Source of the DNA: an uncultured Muribaculaceae bacterium
GTDB taxonomy: Bacteria > Bacteroidota > Bacteroidia > Bacteroidales > Muribaculaceae
DNA: 64,000 nucleotides
Direction: 5' to 3'
NCBI GenBank assembly: GCA_910577355.1
Contig: CAJTMY010000001.1
Span: forward strand, 1 to 64,000
Numbering within the stretch: position 1 is the stretch's first letter; every line of letters begins with the position of its first letter. This document shows, one piece after another, positions 32,678 through 41,670 of the stretch. The position numbers and the translations under genes were made by a program. The notes beneath the pieces are model-generated. The model was not told where the DNA came from. It saw only the letters and a program-made list of their open reading frames with translations, and made no database searches.

Positions 32678-35262
32678 AGCTATATGTAATATTGTTGTCC
32701 GTTTTATCGGTGCTTGTCGCGCATGCTCAGACCCCGCTTGTAGGCGTGGTCATTGAGGCCGGCTCAGGCGATGCCGTGTCCGGAGCGTCGGCTCGTGTGG
32801 TGGATGCCGCAGGCAAGATCAAACGCTTTGCCAATACCAAGGCCGACGGTATATTCCGTCTTGCTCTACCTGCCGGCAGCGACAGCATGACGGTACAGGT
32901 GGCGAAGATGGGCTATGCAACGGCCGAGTTTCCGTTGGTATCGTTCAATCTGTCCGATACGCTGCGTGTGGAGCTGAATGTACAGGCAGTGCAGCTCAGA
33001 GAAGTTGGCGTGCGGGCATCACGTATCCGCGAGAACGGTGATACTGTGACCTATAATGTTGGACAGTTTACCCGTAAGCAGGACACGAGTATCGGAGAAG
33101 TGATGAACCGCATGCCCGGCATAGAGGTGGATGACGGCGGCAATGTGAAGTATCAGGGCACGGATATCAATAAATTCTATGTGGAAGGCACCGACCTTGC
33201 CGGCGGCAGATACGGCGTTATCACCAAGGGTCTCGCGGCCGATAATGTAAAGGCGGTGGAAGTGCTTGAGAACCATCAGCCCATGCAGGTGCTCCGCGGA
33301 CTGTCGTTCAGCGATCAGGCCGCTGTGAATCTCCGTCTCAAAGAGAGAGCCAAAACAAAGGTGATGACGCACGGCAATGCCGGTGGCGGCTGGGGCGACA
33401 ATACGGGCGGTCTTTACGGCGGTGAACTCTTTCTGATGACCGTAAAGGGCCGTGTGCAGAATATAACACAGGCCGCATTGAACAATAGCGGGCGAACGCT
33501 CGGCGGCTCGGGCGGATTTTTCGGCACGGACGACAGCGAGCGTCTATCGGCATACACGTCGATAGGAGCGGTAGGCGGCAACGGCAATTCGCGGTTTGGG
33601 CGCTCGGCCTCGGTGTCGACGTCTACGGTATGGAAAAATACCAAGGGTGGTGAATGGCGCCTGCAGGCCGACTACGGCTACAACCATCTGTGGGCCGACC
33701 GCAGCAATACCACAACATATTATCTCGAGAACGGCGACCGGGTTATACTTGAGAACCGTCACGGCGATTCGCGCAGCCATATCGGAGCGATATCGGCCAA
33801 CTACGAACTGAACGAAAAACGATACTATCTGTCAAACTCGCTCACGGCCAATCTGTCGTGGAGCGATACGAAGCTCGATATCACCGGCACGCTGCCCAAC
33901 TCCCAGAGCCTCAGCTCTCCAAATCACGAGATCGTGAACCGCTTCAAGCTGATACGTCGCTTCGGCGAGCGCCATCTTGTCACTATAACGAGTGTCAACC
34001 AATGGCTCCTGCGCCCCGAGCATCTGTATGTGGCTCTCGACGGCGAGGAGCCGAAGAACGATGCGCGCCGATATGGCAGCGATGTGCGCCAACTGGCTTT
34101 CTTTACCGACGAACGCGCATCGTACGGTTTCATAATAGGTCGTGTCGTCGCTACTGCCGAAGCCGGCGTGTCTGGCTTCTTCCGCCATCTCGACACCGGC
34201 ATGTACGGAGATACGGGAATTGATATAGCTGATGTGGCAAACGATATGAGCACCAACTATTTTCGCTTGTTTGTGCAGCCCAAATTCGAGCTGAATATGA
34301 GGCGGGTGAACTTAAGCCTGCGTGTGCCTGTAAACTACTACAACTATTATTTTGGCGGAGCCTTGCCCGTGCGCAACGAGGTGTTTGTGTCGCCGTCGCT
34401 GTCGGTGCAGTGGAAGGCAAACTCGAGGCATACGGTAAACTTCACCGGCTCGATAAACCGTACACCGGCAAATCTTCATGATATATTGTGCCACGATGTG
34501 CTGAGCGACTATCGCACTTTCAACGCCGGCGCCGATGATTATTACAGTACCCGGGGGCAGGGGCTTTCGGCCCGGTGGAGTTGGCGCAATCCCAGGCGGG
34601 GATGGTTTGCCGAGGCGAGCCTCACTCAGAACTGGAATCAGAGCAAGCAGGGTACTGCGCAGACCATCGTAGGCGACTATGTGATCAATTCGTTCGTGTC
34701 CGAGCCGTCTTCGTCCGAGTCCACACGGTTTTATTTTAATATCAGCAACAGCATCGATGCCATCGGCACTACCGCCAGGCTGCGTACATCGGCTTCGCGA
34801 GGGTCGGGGACAATGTTTTCGCAGGGCGAGAAGGTGGACCGCCGATATGCCGGCTTTGATGTAGCTCCGGCCATCGATATGAGTTTTTGCCGGTGGCTTA
34901 ACGGCGAATACAGTTTCAGTTTCTCCCGCGACATAATGCGTCTGTCTGGCATGGCGTCAAACCATATAGATGCATATGTGCATCGCTTCTCGCTTTCGGC
35001 CACTCCCGGCAACTGGCGGTTGACTCTCGGCGGCAGCCATCGCCGCGATCAGGTGCAGCCCCACCGATATGCCAACCGTCTCGATCTCAATGCACGTGCC
35101 GTATATCGTCTGAGCAAGCGCGTCGACTTGATTCTCGATGCCACAAATCTGCTCGACCGTCGCGAGTATGCGTTGCGCACGTTCAACGGTCTCACGTCGA
35201 GCGAGACGGTGTCGCATCTGCGTGGCCGCGAGTTCATGTTGTCAATACGTATATCCCGTTAA
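32668..35262 (+). CDS. TonB-receptor-like outer-membrane beta-barrel protein
   Basis: An 864-residue protein. A signal peptide ending near AHAQ is followed by a carboxypeptidase-regulatory-like Ig fold (residues ~22-105: LVGVVIEAGSGDAVSGASARVVD), a plug-like domain (NRMPGIEVDDGGNVKYQGTDINKFYVEG), then a ~550-residue beta-barrel of the outer-membrane family that includes SusC-less receptors; it ends in FMLSIRISR. It starts inside the end of the preceding gene. The substrate is unknown. Together with the M56 sensor and the GLPGLI protein it forms a Bacteroidota-specific envelope unit. Confidence 0.85.
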   Translation: MRVKLYVILLSVLSVLVAHAQTPLVGVVIEAGSGDAVSGASARVVDAAGKIKRFANTKADGIFRLALPAGSDSMTVQVAKMGYATAEFPLVSFNLSDTLRVELNVQAVQLREVGVRASRIRENGDTVTYNVGQFTRKQDTSIGEVMNRMPGIEVDDGGNVKYQGTDINKFYVEGTDLAGGRYGVITKGLAADNVKAVEVLENHQPMQVLRGLSFSDQAAVNLRLKERAKTKVMTHGNAGGGWGDNTGGLYGGELFLMTVKGRVQNITQAALNNSGRTLGGSGGFFGTDDSERLSAYTSIGAVGGNGNSRFGRSASVSTSTVWKNTKGGEWRLQADYGYNHLWADRSNTTTYYLENGDRVILENRHGDSRSHIGAISANYELNEKRYYLSNSLTANLSWSDTKLDITGTLPNSQSLSSPNHEIVNRFKLIRRFGERHLVTITSVNQWLLRPEHLYVALDGEEPKNDARRYGSDVRQLAFFTDERASYGFIIGRVVATAEAGVSGFFRHLDTGMYGDTGIDIADVANDMSTNYFRLFVQPKFELNMRRVNLSLRVPVNYYNYYFGGALPVRNEVFVSPSLSVQWKANSRHTVNFTGSINRTPANLHDILCHDVLSDYRTFNAGADDYYSTRGQGLSARWSWRNPRRGWFAEASLTQNWNQSKQGTAQTIVGDYVINSFVSEPSSSESTRFYFNISNSIDAIGTTARLRTSASRGSGTMFSQGEKVDRRYAGFDVAPAIDMSFCRWLNGEYSFSFSRDIMRLSGMASNHIDAYVHRFSLSATPGNWRLTLGGSHRRDQVQPHRYANRLDLNARAVYRLSKRVDLILDATNLLDRREYALRTFNGLTSSETVSHLRGREFMLSIRISR

Positions 35263-35274
35263 TACCATATAATT

Positions 35275-36144
35275 ATGAGACAAATTTCCGCATGTATGCT
35301 TGTCATCGCTTCAGTAATATCTTTATCGGCTGCGGCGAGACAACACTCCGAGGCCAATATCGAGGTGCGCTATAATTATGAATATGCACGTCCAACAGTC
35401 GACTCGATCAAATACGACAGCGATGAGATGCTGTTGCAGCTGGCACCCGACGAATCACGCTTCTTCAGTGTGAAGACAGAGTTCTATGACTCGCTCGTGG
35501 CCTCACCCGGAGGATCTGAACTCGTCGGTAACATGATGATGGACGCCCTGAACAAGACCGGCAGCATAAAGAAGGACGCCGACGGCAAGATAACGAGCAT
35601 CACCATAAATAAAGATGACCTGAAAGATGTGCCGCAGCGCGGCGTGCGCGTAAATGTATACAAGTATCCCGAACAGAATTCAATGACGGTATACGATGCG
35701 ACGGGCGGTCAAGACAAGGTGGTCTATACATGGGATTTGCCGTTGGACGAGATAGCATGGGAGCCGGGCGATTCCGTCGCGAATATCCTAGGATATGAGT
35801 GCCAGAATGCCACGGCCGACTATCACGGACGGCATTGGACGGTCTGGTATGCTCCCGATATCCCCGTGGCAGACGGCCCGTGGCAGCTGTGCGGCCTGCC
35901 GGGGCTTGTCCTCAAGGCCGAATCGGACGGAGCGGAATACCGTTTCACGGCCACAGCCGTAAACGGGTGCAAGACCATAATAAAAGACATGCCCGGCGAT
36001 CCGGACATAGAGAAAAGCACACGCAAGGATTTCCGTAAGACAGAGGCCGATATGATTGCAAACCCCGGCAAGAATTACGGATTCGGCAATAAATTCTCCA
36101 CAACGGTGTATCATGACCTGATAGAGACCGATTACAAGGATTAG
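35275..36144 (+). CDS. GLPGLI family protein
   Basis: A 289-residue exported protein, named for its motif: GPWQLCGLPGLVLKAESDGAEYRFTAT near residue 205, preceded by CQNATADYHGRHWTVWYAPDIPV. A signal peptide covers residues 1-20. Members of this Bacteroidota family are cotranscribed with TonB-receptor-like barrels, as here, 12 bp after the barrel gene. The role is unknown, probably an outer-membrane-associated partner of the barrel. Confidence 0.9.
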   Translation: MRQISACMLVIASVISLSAAARQHSEANIEVRYNYEYARPTVDSIKYDSDEMLLQLAPDESRFFSVKTEFYDSLVASPGGSELVGNMMMDALNKTGSIKKDADGKITSITINKDDLKDVPQRGVRVNVYKYPEQNSMTVYDATGGQDKVVYTWDLPLDEIAWEPGDSVANILGYECQNATADYHGRHWTVWYAPDIPVADGPWQLCGLPGLVLKAESDGAEYRFTATAVNGCKTIIKDMPGDPDIEKSTRKDFRKTEADMIANPGKNYGFGNKFSTTVYHDLIETDYKD

Positions 36145-36159
36145 ACATTTGTAGAAAAA

Positions 36160-36198
36160 GACAGGAGCATCGGTCGTCATGCGATTGATGCTCCTGTC
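36160..36198 (-). terminator. Intrinsic terminator downstream of nhaA
   Basis: A 12-bp stem GACAGGAGCATC (36160-36171) with its complement (36187-36198). On the minus strand it is followed by TTTTTC, so it mainly stops leftward nhaA transcription; it also sits after the rightward GLPGLI gene. Confidence 0.75.
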
Positions 36199-36222
36199 GT
36201 TATGACAAAGTGCTCATATACG

Positions 36223-37641
36223 TTATTCTTCGGCGTCGGGGGCAGCGGTATGCGGCAGAGTGTAGTGCAGCCATATGAAACCGATTATGCCCGAGAGAAG
36301 CGAGCCGATGACGATGCCGAGCTTTGCATGGTCGAGCAGGTCGAGCATATGCGCGTTGCCGCCGCCGAAGCTGAGCGTGGCGATGAACAGCGATACCGTG
36401 AAGCCTATGCCGCCGAGCATGGCCACAGAGGCCATCATCGACCAGTTGGAATGTGCCGGCATCGGCGCGAGTTTCAGCTTTACAGTGAGCCACGAGAAAG
36501 TGAATATGCCTATGAATTTGCCTGCAACAAGTCCGCAGATCACGGCCAGAGATATGCCTTCAAGCGCCGATGCCGGATCGGTGTCGAGCAGGAATATGCC
36601 TGCGTTGGCGAATGCGAACAGTGGTATTATGAAATAGTTGACGAATCCGTGGAATGTATCTTCCATATCCTGTAAGGGCGAGATAACCTTGTCGGACGCA
36701 CTTTCTACCTGTTTGAGCCAGTTCATCTGATCGTTGGTGAGGATGGTGCGTTCGTTCAGTTTGGCCTCCTCCTCGCTTTCGGCTTTGAAGTGGCTCATTG
36801 CAGTCTTTATTATCTTGATATACTTGCGTGGTTCGAATACAGGCTTGGCCGGTACGGTGAAGGCCACAAGCACGCCGGCGATTGTGGGATGTATACCCGA
36901 GTTGAGGAACAGGAACCATATTATGCTTCCCACAAACAGATAGAACACCTTGCTCTGTATGCCTATGATGCCGCCGAGCACCAATATGCCGAGCAGTACG
37001 GCGGCTATCAGCAGCAGGCTAAGCTCGATGTGGGTGGAGTAGAAGGCCGCTATGACGATGATGCCGCCGATATCGTCGACCACGGCAAGGGTGGTGAGAA
37101 ATATTTTGAGCGACAGAGGCACGCGCTTGCCGAGCATGGCCAACACGCCGAGCGAGAAGGCTATGTCGGTGGCCATCGGTATGGCGGCGCCGCCGCTGTA
37201 ATCTGTGCCAGCACTGAGAAGATAGAAAATAATCACCGGCACCACCATACCGCCTATGGCGGCCACGATCGGCAGCAGGGCCTGTCGGAACGATGACAGT
37301 TCGCCCACAAGTATCTCGCGCTTGATCTCAAGGCCGATGCTGAAAAAGAATATGGCCATGAGGGCGTCGTTGATGAATGCGAGCAGGTTCATGGGCTCGC
37401 CCGAGTGGCTGAATATGTTGAAATCACCCACCTGAAGACGTATCGGCTGTGTCCAGAACTCGAAATAATATCCGTTGATGGCCGGCATGTTTGCCACCAC
37501 AAGAGCCAACACCGTGGCTGCTATAAGGATATTGCCGCCGGTGGCGTGACGTCGGATAGCCTGGCGTGCGGCATAGAATATCTTGGGAAATCCGGCGGTG
37601 TTTTCCGGGTCATTACCCGGGATAAATCCGTTTTCGCTCAT
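36223..37641 (-). CDS. nhaA: Na+/H+ antiporter NhaA
   Basis: A 472-residue, 11-12-helix antiporter. The ion-binding Asp pair is in LAVVDDIGGIIVIA; FFFSIGLEIKREILVGELS and MATDIAFSLGVLAMLGKRVP are characteristic of NhaA. It expels sodium in exchange for protons across the cytoplasmic membrane. An extra hydrophilic loop of about 60 residues (FKAESEEEAKLNERT...) sits in the middle, as in other Bacteroidota members. In a cell that also has Na+-NQR it would close the sodium cycle. Confidence 0.95.
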   Translation of the reverse strand: MSENGFIPGNDPENTAGFPKIFYAARQAIRRHATGGNILIAATVLALVVANMPAINGYYFEFWTQPIRLQVGDFNIFSHSGEPMNLLAFINDALMAIFFFSIGLEIKREILVGELSSFRQALLPIVAAIGGMVVPVIIFYLLSAGTDYSGGAAIPMATDIAFSLGVLAMLGKRVPLSLKIFLTTLAVVDDIGGIIVIAAFYSTHIELSLLLIAAVLLGILVLGGIIGIQSKVFYLFVGSIIWFLFLNSGIHPTIAGVLVAFTVPAKPVFEPRKYIKIIKTAMSHFKAESEEEAKLNERTILTNDQMNWLKQVESASDKVISPLQDMEDTFHGFVNYFIIPLFAFANAGIFLLDTDPASALEGISLAVICGLVAGKFIGIFTFSWLTVKLKLAPMPAHSNWSMMASVAMLGGIGFTVSLFIATLSFGGGNAHMLDLLDHAKLGIVIGSLLSGIIGFIWLHYTLPHTAAPDAEE

Positions 37642-37683
37642 AAAAATATATACCTTGATTAGAAACGTCGTAAAAAATTAAAA

Positions 37684-37718
37684 CGCACAGGCATGTCGGA
37701 TTGTTGACAGCCTGTGCG
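37684..37718 (-). terminator. Terminator of lepA
   Basis: A 9-bp stem CGCACAGGC (37684-37692) with its complement (37710-37718). On the minus strand it is followed by TTTTAATTTTTT, a good U tract just after the lepA stop. Confidence 0.8.
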
Positions 37719-37727
37719 GATGTATTT

Positions 37728-39518
37728 TCAGTCGAGCTTGAGCACCGCAAGGAATGCTTTCTGCGGCACTTCCACAGAGCCGATCTGTTTCATGCGCTTT
37801 TTGCCTTTTTTCTGTTTTTCAAGCAGTTTACGCTTTCGTGAGATGTCGCCGCCATAACACTTGGCCGTGACATCCTTGCGCACGGCCTTTACAGTCTCGC
37901 GTGCGATGATCTTGGCTCCGATGGCAGCCTGAATTGCGATGTCGAACTGCTGGCGCGGTATCAGCTCCTTGAGTTTCTCGCACATGCGACGGCCGAATGT
38001 CACGGCATTGTCGGCATGTGTGAGTGTCGACAATGCGTCGACGCTCTCGCCGTTGAGCAGTATATCGAGTTTTACAAGCTTCGATTCGCGGAAGCCGTGG
38101 ATGTGGTAGTCGAACGAGGCGTAGCCCTTGGATATGCTTTTGAGCTTGTCGTAGAAGTCGATGACTATCTCGCCGAGAGGCATGTCGAATGTCAGTTCCA
38201 TACGGTGACCGCCCGATATGTATTCCTGCTTCACCAGTTCGCCGCGCTTGCTAAGGCACAGAGTCATGATTGGGCCGATATACTCGGGGGTGGTGATGAC
38301 GCTGGCGCGGATGTAAGGTTCCTCGATATGGTCGATGAGCGTGAGGTCGGGCAGGCCTGATGGATTGTGCACCTCGGTCATATAGCCCTTCTTATCATAT
38401 ACGTTGTATGATACGTTGGGCACGGTAGTGATCACATCCATATCAAACTCGCGTCCAAGCCGCTCCTGTACGATCTCCATGTGCAGCAGCCCCAGAAACC
38501 CGCAGCGGAAACCGAAGCCCAATGCCGCCGATGATTCGGGCGTGAAGGTGAGCGAGGCATCGTTGAGCTGAAGTTTCTCGAGCGAGGCGCGCAGATTCTC
38601 GAAGTCTTCGGTCTCTATGGGGTATACGCCGGCAAACACCATGGGCTTCACTTCCTGAAAACCTTTGATGGCCTCGGCGCATGGGCGGTCGACGTGTGTG
38701 ATTGTGTCGCCCACCTTCACCTCGCGCGAGTTCTTTATTCCGGAGATGATATATCCCACATTGCCTGCCGATAGTTCCTTACGCGGAGCCATGTCGAGCT
38801 TTAGCACACCGATTTCGTCGGCATGGTATTCCTTGCCTGTGGCCACGAATTTTACGAAATCGTCGGTACGGATAGTGCCGTTCTCGATCTTGAAATATGC
38901 TATGATGCCGCGGAAAGGATTGAACACCGAGTCAAAGATAAGGGCTTCGAGCGGTGCCGACGGATCGCCTGTCGGGGCTGGTATGCGTTCTATGATGGCC
39001 TCGAGTATCTCGGGGATGCCCATGCCTGTCTTGCCGCTGGCGCGGATTATCTCATCGTGGTCACATCCAAGCAGCTCAACTATCTGGTCGGACACTTCCT
39101 CGGGATTGGCCGAGTCGAGATCACACTTATTGAGCACCGGTATTATCTCAAGGTTGTTGTCGATGGCCATATACAGGTTGGAGATTGTCTGTGCCTGTAT
39201 GCCCTGCGATGCGTCCACGATGAGCAAAGCCCCCTCGCATGCGGCGATCGACCTTGATACTTCGTACGAGAAATCGACGTGCCCCGGGGTGTCGATGAGA
39301 TTTAGCACGTATTTTTCGCCGTTGTGCTCGTATTCCATCTGTATGGCATGGCTTTTGATTGTGATGCCGCGTTCGCGCTCGAGATCCATATCGTCGAGCA
39401 CCTGAGCTTCCATGTCCTTGGCTGCGATGGTACCGGTATATTCGAGCAGGCGGTCGGCGAGAGTCGACTTGCCGTGGTCGATATGCGCTATTATGCAGAA
39501 ATTGCGGATATTCTTCAT
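37728..39518 (-). CDS. lepA: Elongation factor 4 (LepA)
   Basis: A 596-residue translational GTPase, standard length. G1 is AHIDHGKSTLADRL, G2/switch I includes RERGITIKSHAI, G3 is DTPGHVDF, and G4 NKCDLDSA. The C-terminal LepA-specific domain ends with YGGDISRKRKLLEKQKKGKKRMKQIG, typical of the family. It back-translocates or remodels stalled ribosomes at the cytoplasmic membrane. It has its own promoter at 39535-39565 and terminator at 37684-37718. Confidence 0.98.
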   Translation of the reverse strand: MKNIRNFCIIAHIDHGKSTLADRLLEYTGTIAAKDMEAQVLDDMDLERERGITIKSHAIQMEYEHNGEKYVLNLIDTPGHVDFSYEVSRSIAACEGALLIVDASQGIQAQTISNLYMAIDNNLEIIPVLNKCDLDSANPEEVSDQIVELLGCDHDEIIRASGKTGMGIPEILEAIIERIPAPTGDPSAPLEALIFDSVFNPFRGIIAYFKIENGTIRTDDFVKFVATGKEYHADEIGVLKLDMAPRKELSAGNVGYIISGIKNSREVKVGDTITHVDRPCAEAIKGFQEVKPMVFAGVYPIETEDFENLRASLEKLQLNDASLTFTPESSAALGFGFRCGFLGLLHMEIVQERLGREFDMDVITTVPNVSYNVYDKKGYMTEVHNPSGLPDLTLIDHIEEPYIRASVITTPEYIGPIMTLCLSKRGELVKQEYISGGHRMELTFDMPLGEIVIDFYDKLKSISKGYASFDYHIHGFRESKLVKLDILLNGESVDALSTLTHADNAVTFGRRMCEKLKELIPRQQFDIAIQAAIGAKIIARETVKAVRKDVTAKCYGGDISRKRKLLEKQKKGKKRMKQIGSVEVPQKAFLAVLKLD

Positions 39519-39534
39519 TCTTGGAAATTTGACG

Positions 39535-39565
39535 CAAAGTTACTAAAAATCCATAAAACCGCAAA
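39535..39565 (-). promoter_or_regulatory. lepA promoter
   Basis: On the minus strand TTTG (39562-39565), a 19-bp spacer and TAACTTTG (39535-39542) make a complete Bacteroidota promoter; transcription would begin only about 10 bp before the lepA ATG at 39518. Confidence 0.7.
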
Positions 39566-39571
39566 ACTACC

Positions 39572-39602
39572 TTTGCCATGTGTCTGATAGATTGTATCTT
39601 TG
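39572..39602 (+). promoter_or_regulatory. Promoter giving a near-leaderless transcript
   Basis: TTTG (39572-39575), a 19-bp spacer and TATCTTTG (39595-39602) form a full Bacteroidota promoter. The ATG of the next gene is at 39607, so the transcript start falls at or near the start codon. It is interleaved head to head with the lepA promoter. Confidence 0.65.
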
Positions 39603-39606
39603 TAAT

Positions 39607-40218
39607 ATGAAAACACTTAAATATTATACTCTTGTCTGTATGTTGGTGTTCTCGCTGATTGCAAGCGCTCAGGATGTAAGACGGGGATACAGGGGATTTA
39701 TCGAATATGACGCATCACTCACTTCGTGGCGAGTGGCCCAAGATTATAAGTTCGACCCCGAAACCGGTGTGGAGTATACAGGAATCCATCGCAAGGCGTT
39801 CGGTGAGATGGCCTTGAGCACATCACACGGTTATCAGTTCAATCCGCGTATATTCGTCGGTCTCGGACTGACAGGAGGTTATTCCGGGATACACGACGGA
39901 TGGTTTGCGGGAATGTTTGTCCATGCCCGTACCGATCAGACATTCGGCCGGTTCACTCCGTATGCCGACCTGCGTGTCGGACTTGTGACTCATGCCGAGG
40001 GTGGCCTGTATATATCGCCCACTGTTGGCTACCGGTTCAACTTCGGTCATCGGGCCAATCTTAATCTCGGCATAGGTCTTACGCTGAGACACATGGGGGA
40101 GACAGATGCGAACTCGACCTTTTACTATAATAATCAAGGAGATCTGATACATATCACTGTGGGGCGCGATCCGGTGATGAAACCATATTTCACGTTCAGG
40201 GTAGGTTTGGATTTTTAG
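39607..40218 (+). CDS. Outer-membrane-type beta-barrel protein, function unknown
   Basis: A 203-residue protein with a signal peptide (MKTLKYYTLVCMLVFSLIASAQ) and alternating strands through to the terminal FTFRVGLDF, as for a small 8-10-stranded outer-membrane barrel. GFRPGY-type strand repeats (GLGLTGGYSGIHDGW, YADLRVGLVTHAEGGLYISPTVGYRF) are typical of Bacteroidota porin-fold proteins. I start at the ATG at 39607, which opens the signal peptide, rather than at an upstream ATG. No specific function can be given. Confidence 0.7.
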   Translation: MKTLKYYTLVCMLVFSLIASAQDVRRGYRGFIEYDASLTSWRVAQDYKFDPETGVEYTGIHRKAFGEMALSTSHGYQFNPRIFVGLGLTGGYSGIHDGWFAGMFVHARTDQTFGRFTPYADLRVGLVTHAEGGLYISPTVGYRFNFGHRANLNLGIGLTLRHMGETDANSTFYYNNQGDLIHITVGRDPVMKPYFTFRVGLDF

Positions 40219-40304
40219 AGGGATATTTGGCTCCGATTTCATGCTGAAAAGCAGGTTTTGCCAATGTTTTGGCTGAAAAGTTGTAGATTTTGGAAAAATA
40301 TTGT

Positions 40305-40312
40305 TAAATTTG
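40305..40312 (+). promoter_or_regulatory. -7 element for the nqr operon
   Basis: TAAATTTG matches TAnnTTTG; a TTG at 40281-40283 is 21 bp upstream. The ATG of nqrA is 33 bp downstream. Confidence 0.55.
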
Positions 40313-40344
40313 CAGCCTGAATTATCTATTACCGACCTGAAAAC

Positions 40345-41670
40345 ATGAAATTGAAGATAAATAAAGGCTTGAATCTCAGGCTGGCGGGGGCTTTGCCCGG
40401 TTATTCGTCAAAGGAGGTGGAGCCTGTATCCTGTGCGGTTGTCCCCGATGATTTTCCGGGGTTCACGCCCAAGCTTCTTGTCAGGGAAGGCGATACCGTA
40501 TTGGCCGGGTCGGCGCTTATGTACGATAAGTTTTCGTCCGACGTATGCCTTGTATCGCCGGTGAGCGGTACCGTAAAGTCGATAGTCCGTGGCGAGCGCC
40601 GCAAGATATTGCGTGTTGTGGTTGAGAACGACCGCAAGCACGAAACACTCACATTTGATACTGAAGTCCCGCCGGCAGAGCTACTTGCCAGGTCGGGCTT
40701 TTTTTCGATGTTCCGTCGCCGGCCATATGATATTGTCCCTGCTCCCGATATACTTCCCCGCGACATATTTGTCACGGCCATGGATACCGCTCCGCTGGCC
40801 ATGCCATTGTCGGCACGGCTGCCCGAGGGAGCGCAAAATGTTCTCGCACGTGCAGTAAAGGTTTTAGACTCGCTTACCGACGGCAAGGTGTATCTGAGTA
40901 TAGGCGGCGAGTGGAGCTTCGGCGATATCCCGGGTGCTGAGATGGTGCATGTTTCGGGTCCGCATCCTGCCGGAAACGTCGGTATACAGATAGCCAATAT
41001 ATCCCCCATTTCAAAAGGTGAGAATATATGGACTCTCGATGTGGTGACGCTTTACAAAATAGGGCTGCTGCTCGAGACCGGTCGTCCTGATTTCAGCACA
41101 CTTGTGGCTGTTGTGGGCTCTGAAGCCGCATCTCCTTGCGTCATATCCACTTATATGGGCGCCGATATGGAGTCGGTGACCGGCGGCCTTGTGAAAGATA
41201 CCCCCTGTCATAAACGGGTGATATCGGGCAATGTACTCACAGGAACGGTTGTGTCGTCTTCCGACGGATATCTGCGGTTTCCATACCGTCAGGTGACGGT
41301 GATAGCCGAAGGCGACGATGTCGACGAATTCATGGGCTGGGCCAATCTGTCGCCATCCAAGATAAGTATCAGCCGCGCACTGCCTTTTCATGGGTTACGA
41401 CGCCTGTTCAGCCCCGACGCGCGCCTGCAAGGCGGCCGCCGTGCCATGATAATGAGCGGCGAATACGACAAGGTGATGCCCGCCGATATAATGGTAGAGT
41501 ACCTGCTGAAGGCTATTCTCGGCCGTAATATCGACGATATGGAGGCTCTTGGCATATACGAGGCGGCTCCCGAGGACTTTGCATTGTGCGAATTTGTAGA
41601 CACATCAAAGCTCCCTGTACAGCAGATAGTCCGCGACGGACTTGATTTTTTAAGAAAAGAACTCGAATGA
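40345..41670 (+). CDS. nqrA: Na+-translocating NADH:quinone reductase subunit A
   Basis: A 441-residue soluble subunit on the cytoplasmic face of Na+-NQR. The opening KLKINKGLNLRLAGALPGY and the biotinyl-like segment LVSPVSGTVKSIVRGERRKIL are typical, as is HPAGNVGIQIANISPISKGENIWTL. It resembles RnfC in part but lacks RnfC ferredoxin-type cysteine clusters. First gene of a six-gene operon in the canonical order; nqrB starts within its last codons. Confidence 0.97.
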   Translation: MKLKINKGLNLRLAGALPGYSSKEVEPVSCAVVPDDFPGFTPKLLVREGDTVLAGSALMYDKFSSDVCLVSPVSGTVKSIVRGERRKILRVVVENDRKHETLTFDTEVPPAELLARSGFFSMFRRRPYDIVPAPDILPRDIFVTAMDTAPLAMPLSARLPEGAQNVLARAVKVLDSLTDGKVYLSIGGEWSFGDIPGAEMVHVSGPHPAGNVGIQIANISPISKGENIWTLDVVTLYKIGLLLETGRPDFSTLVAVVGSEAASPCVISTYMGADMESVTGGLVKDTPCHKRVISGNVLTGTVVSSSDGYLRFPYRQVTVIAEGDDVDEFMGWANLSPSKISISRALPFHGLRRLFSPDARLQGGRRAMIMSGEYDKVMPADIMVEYLLKAILGRNIDDMEALGIYEAAPEDFALCEFVDTSKLPVQQIVRDGLDFLRKELE

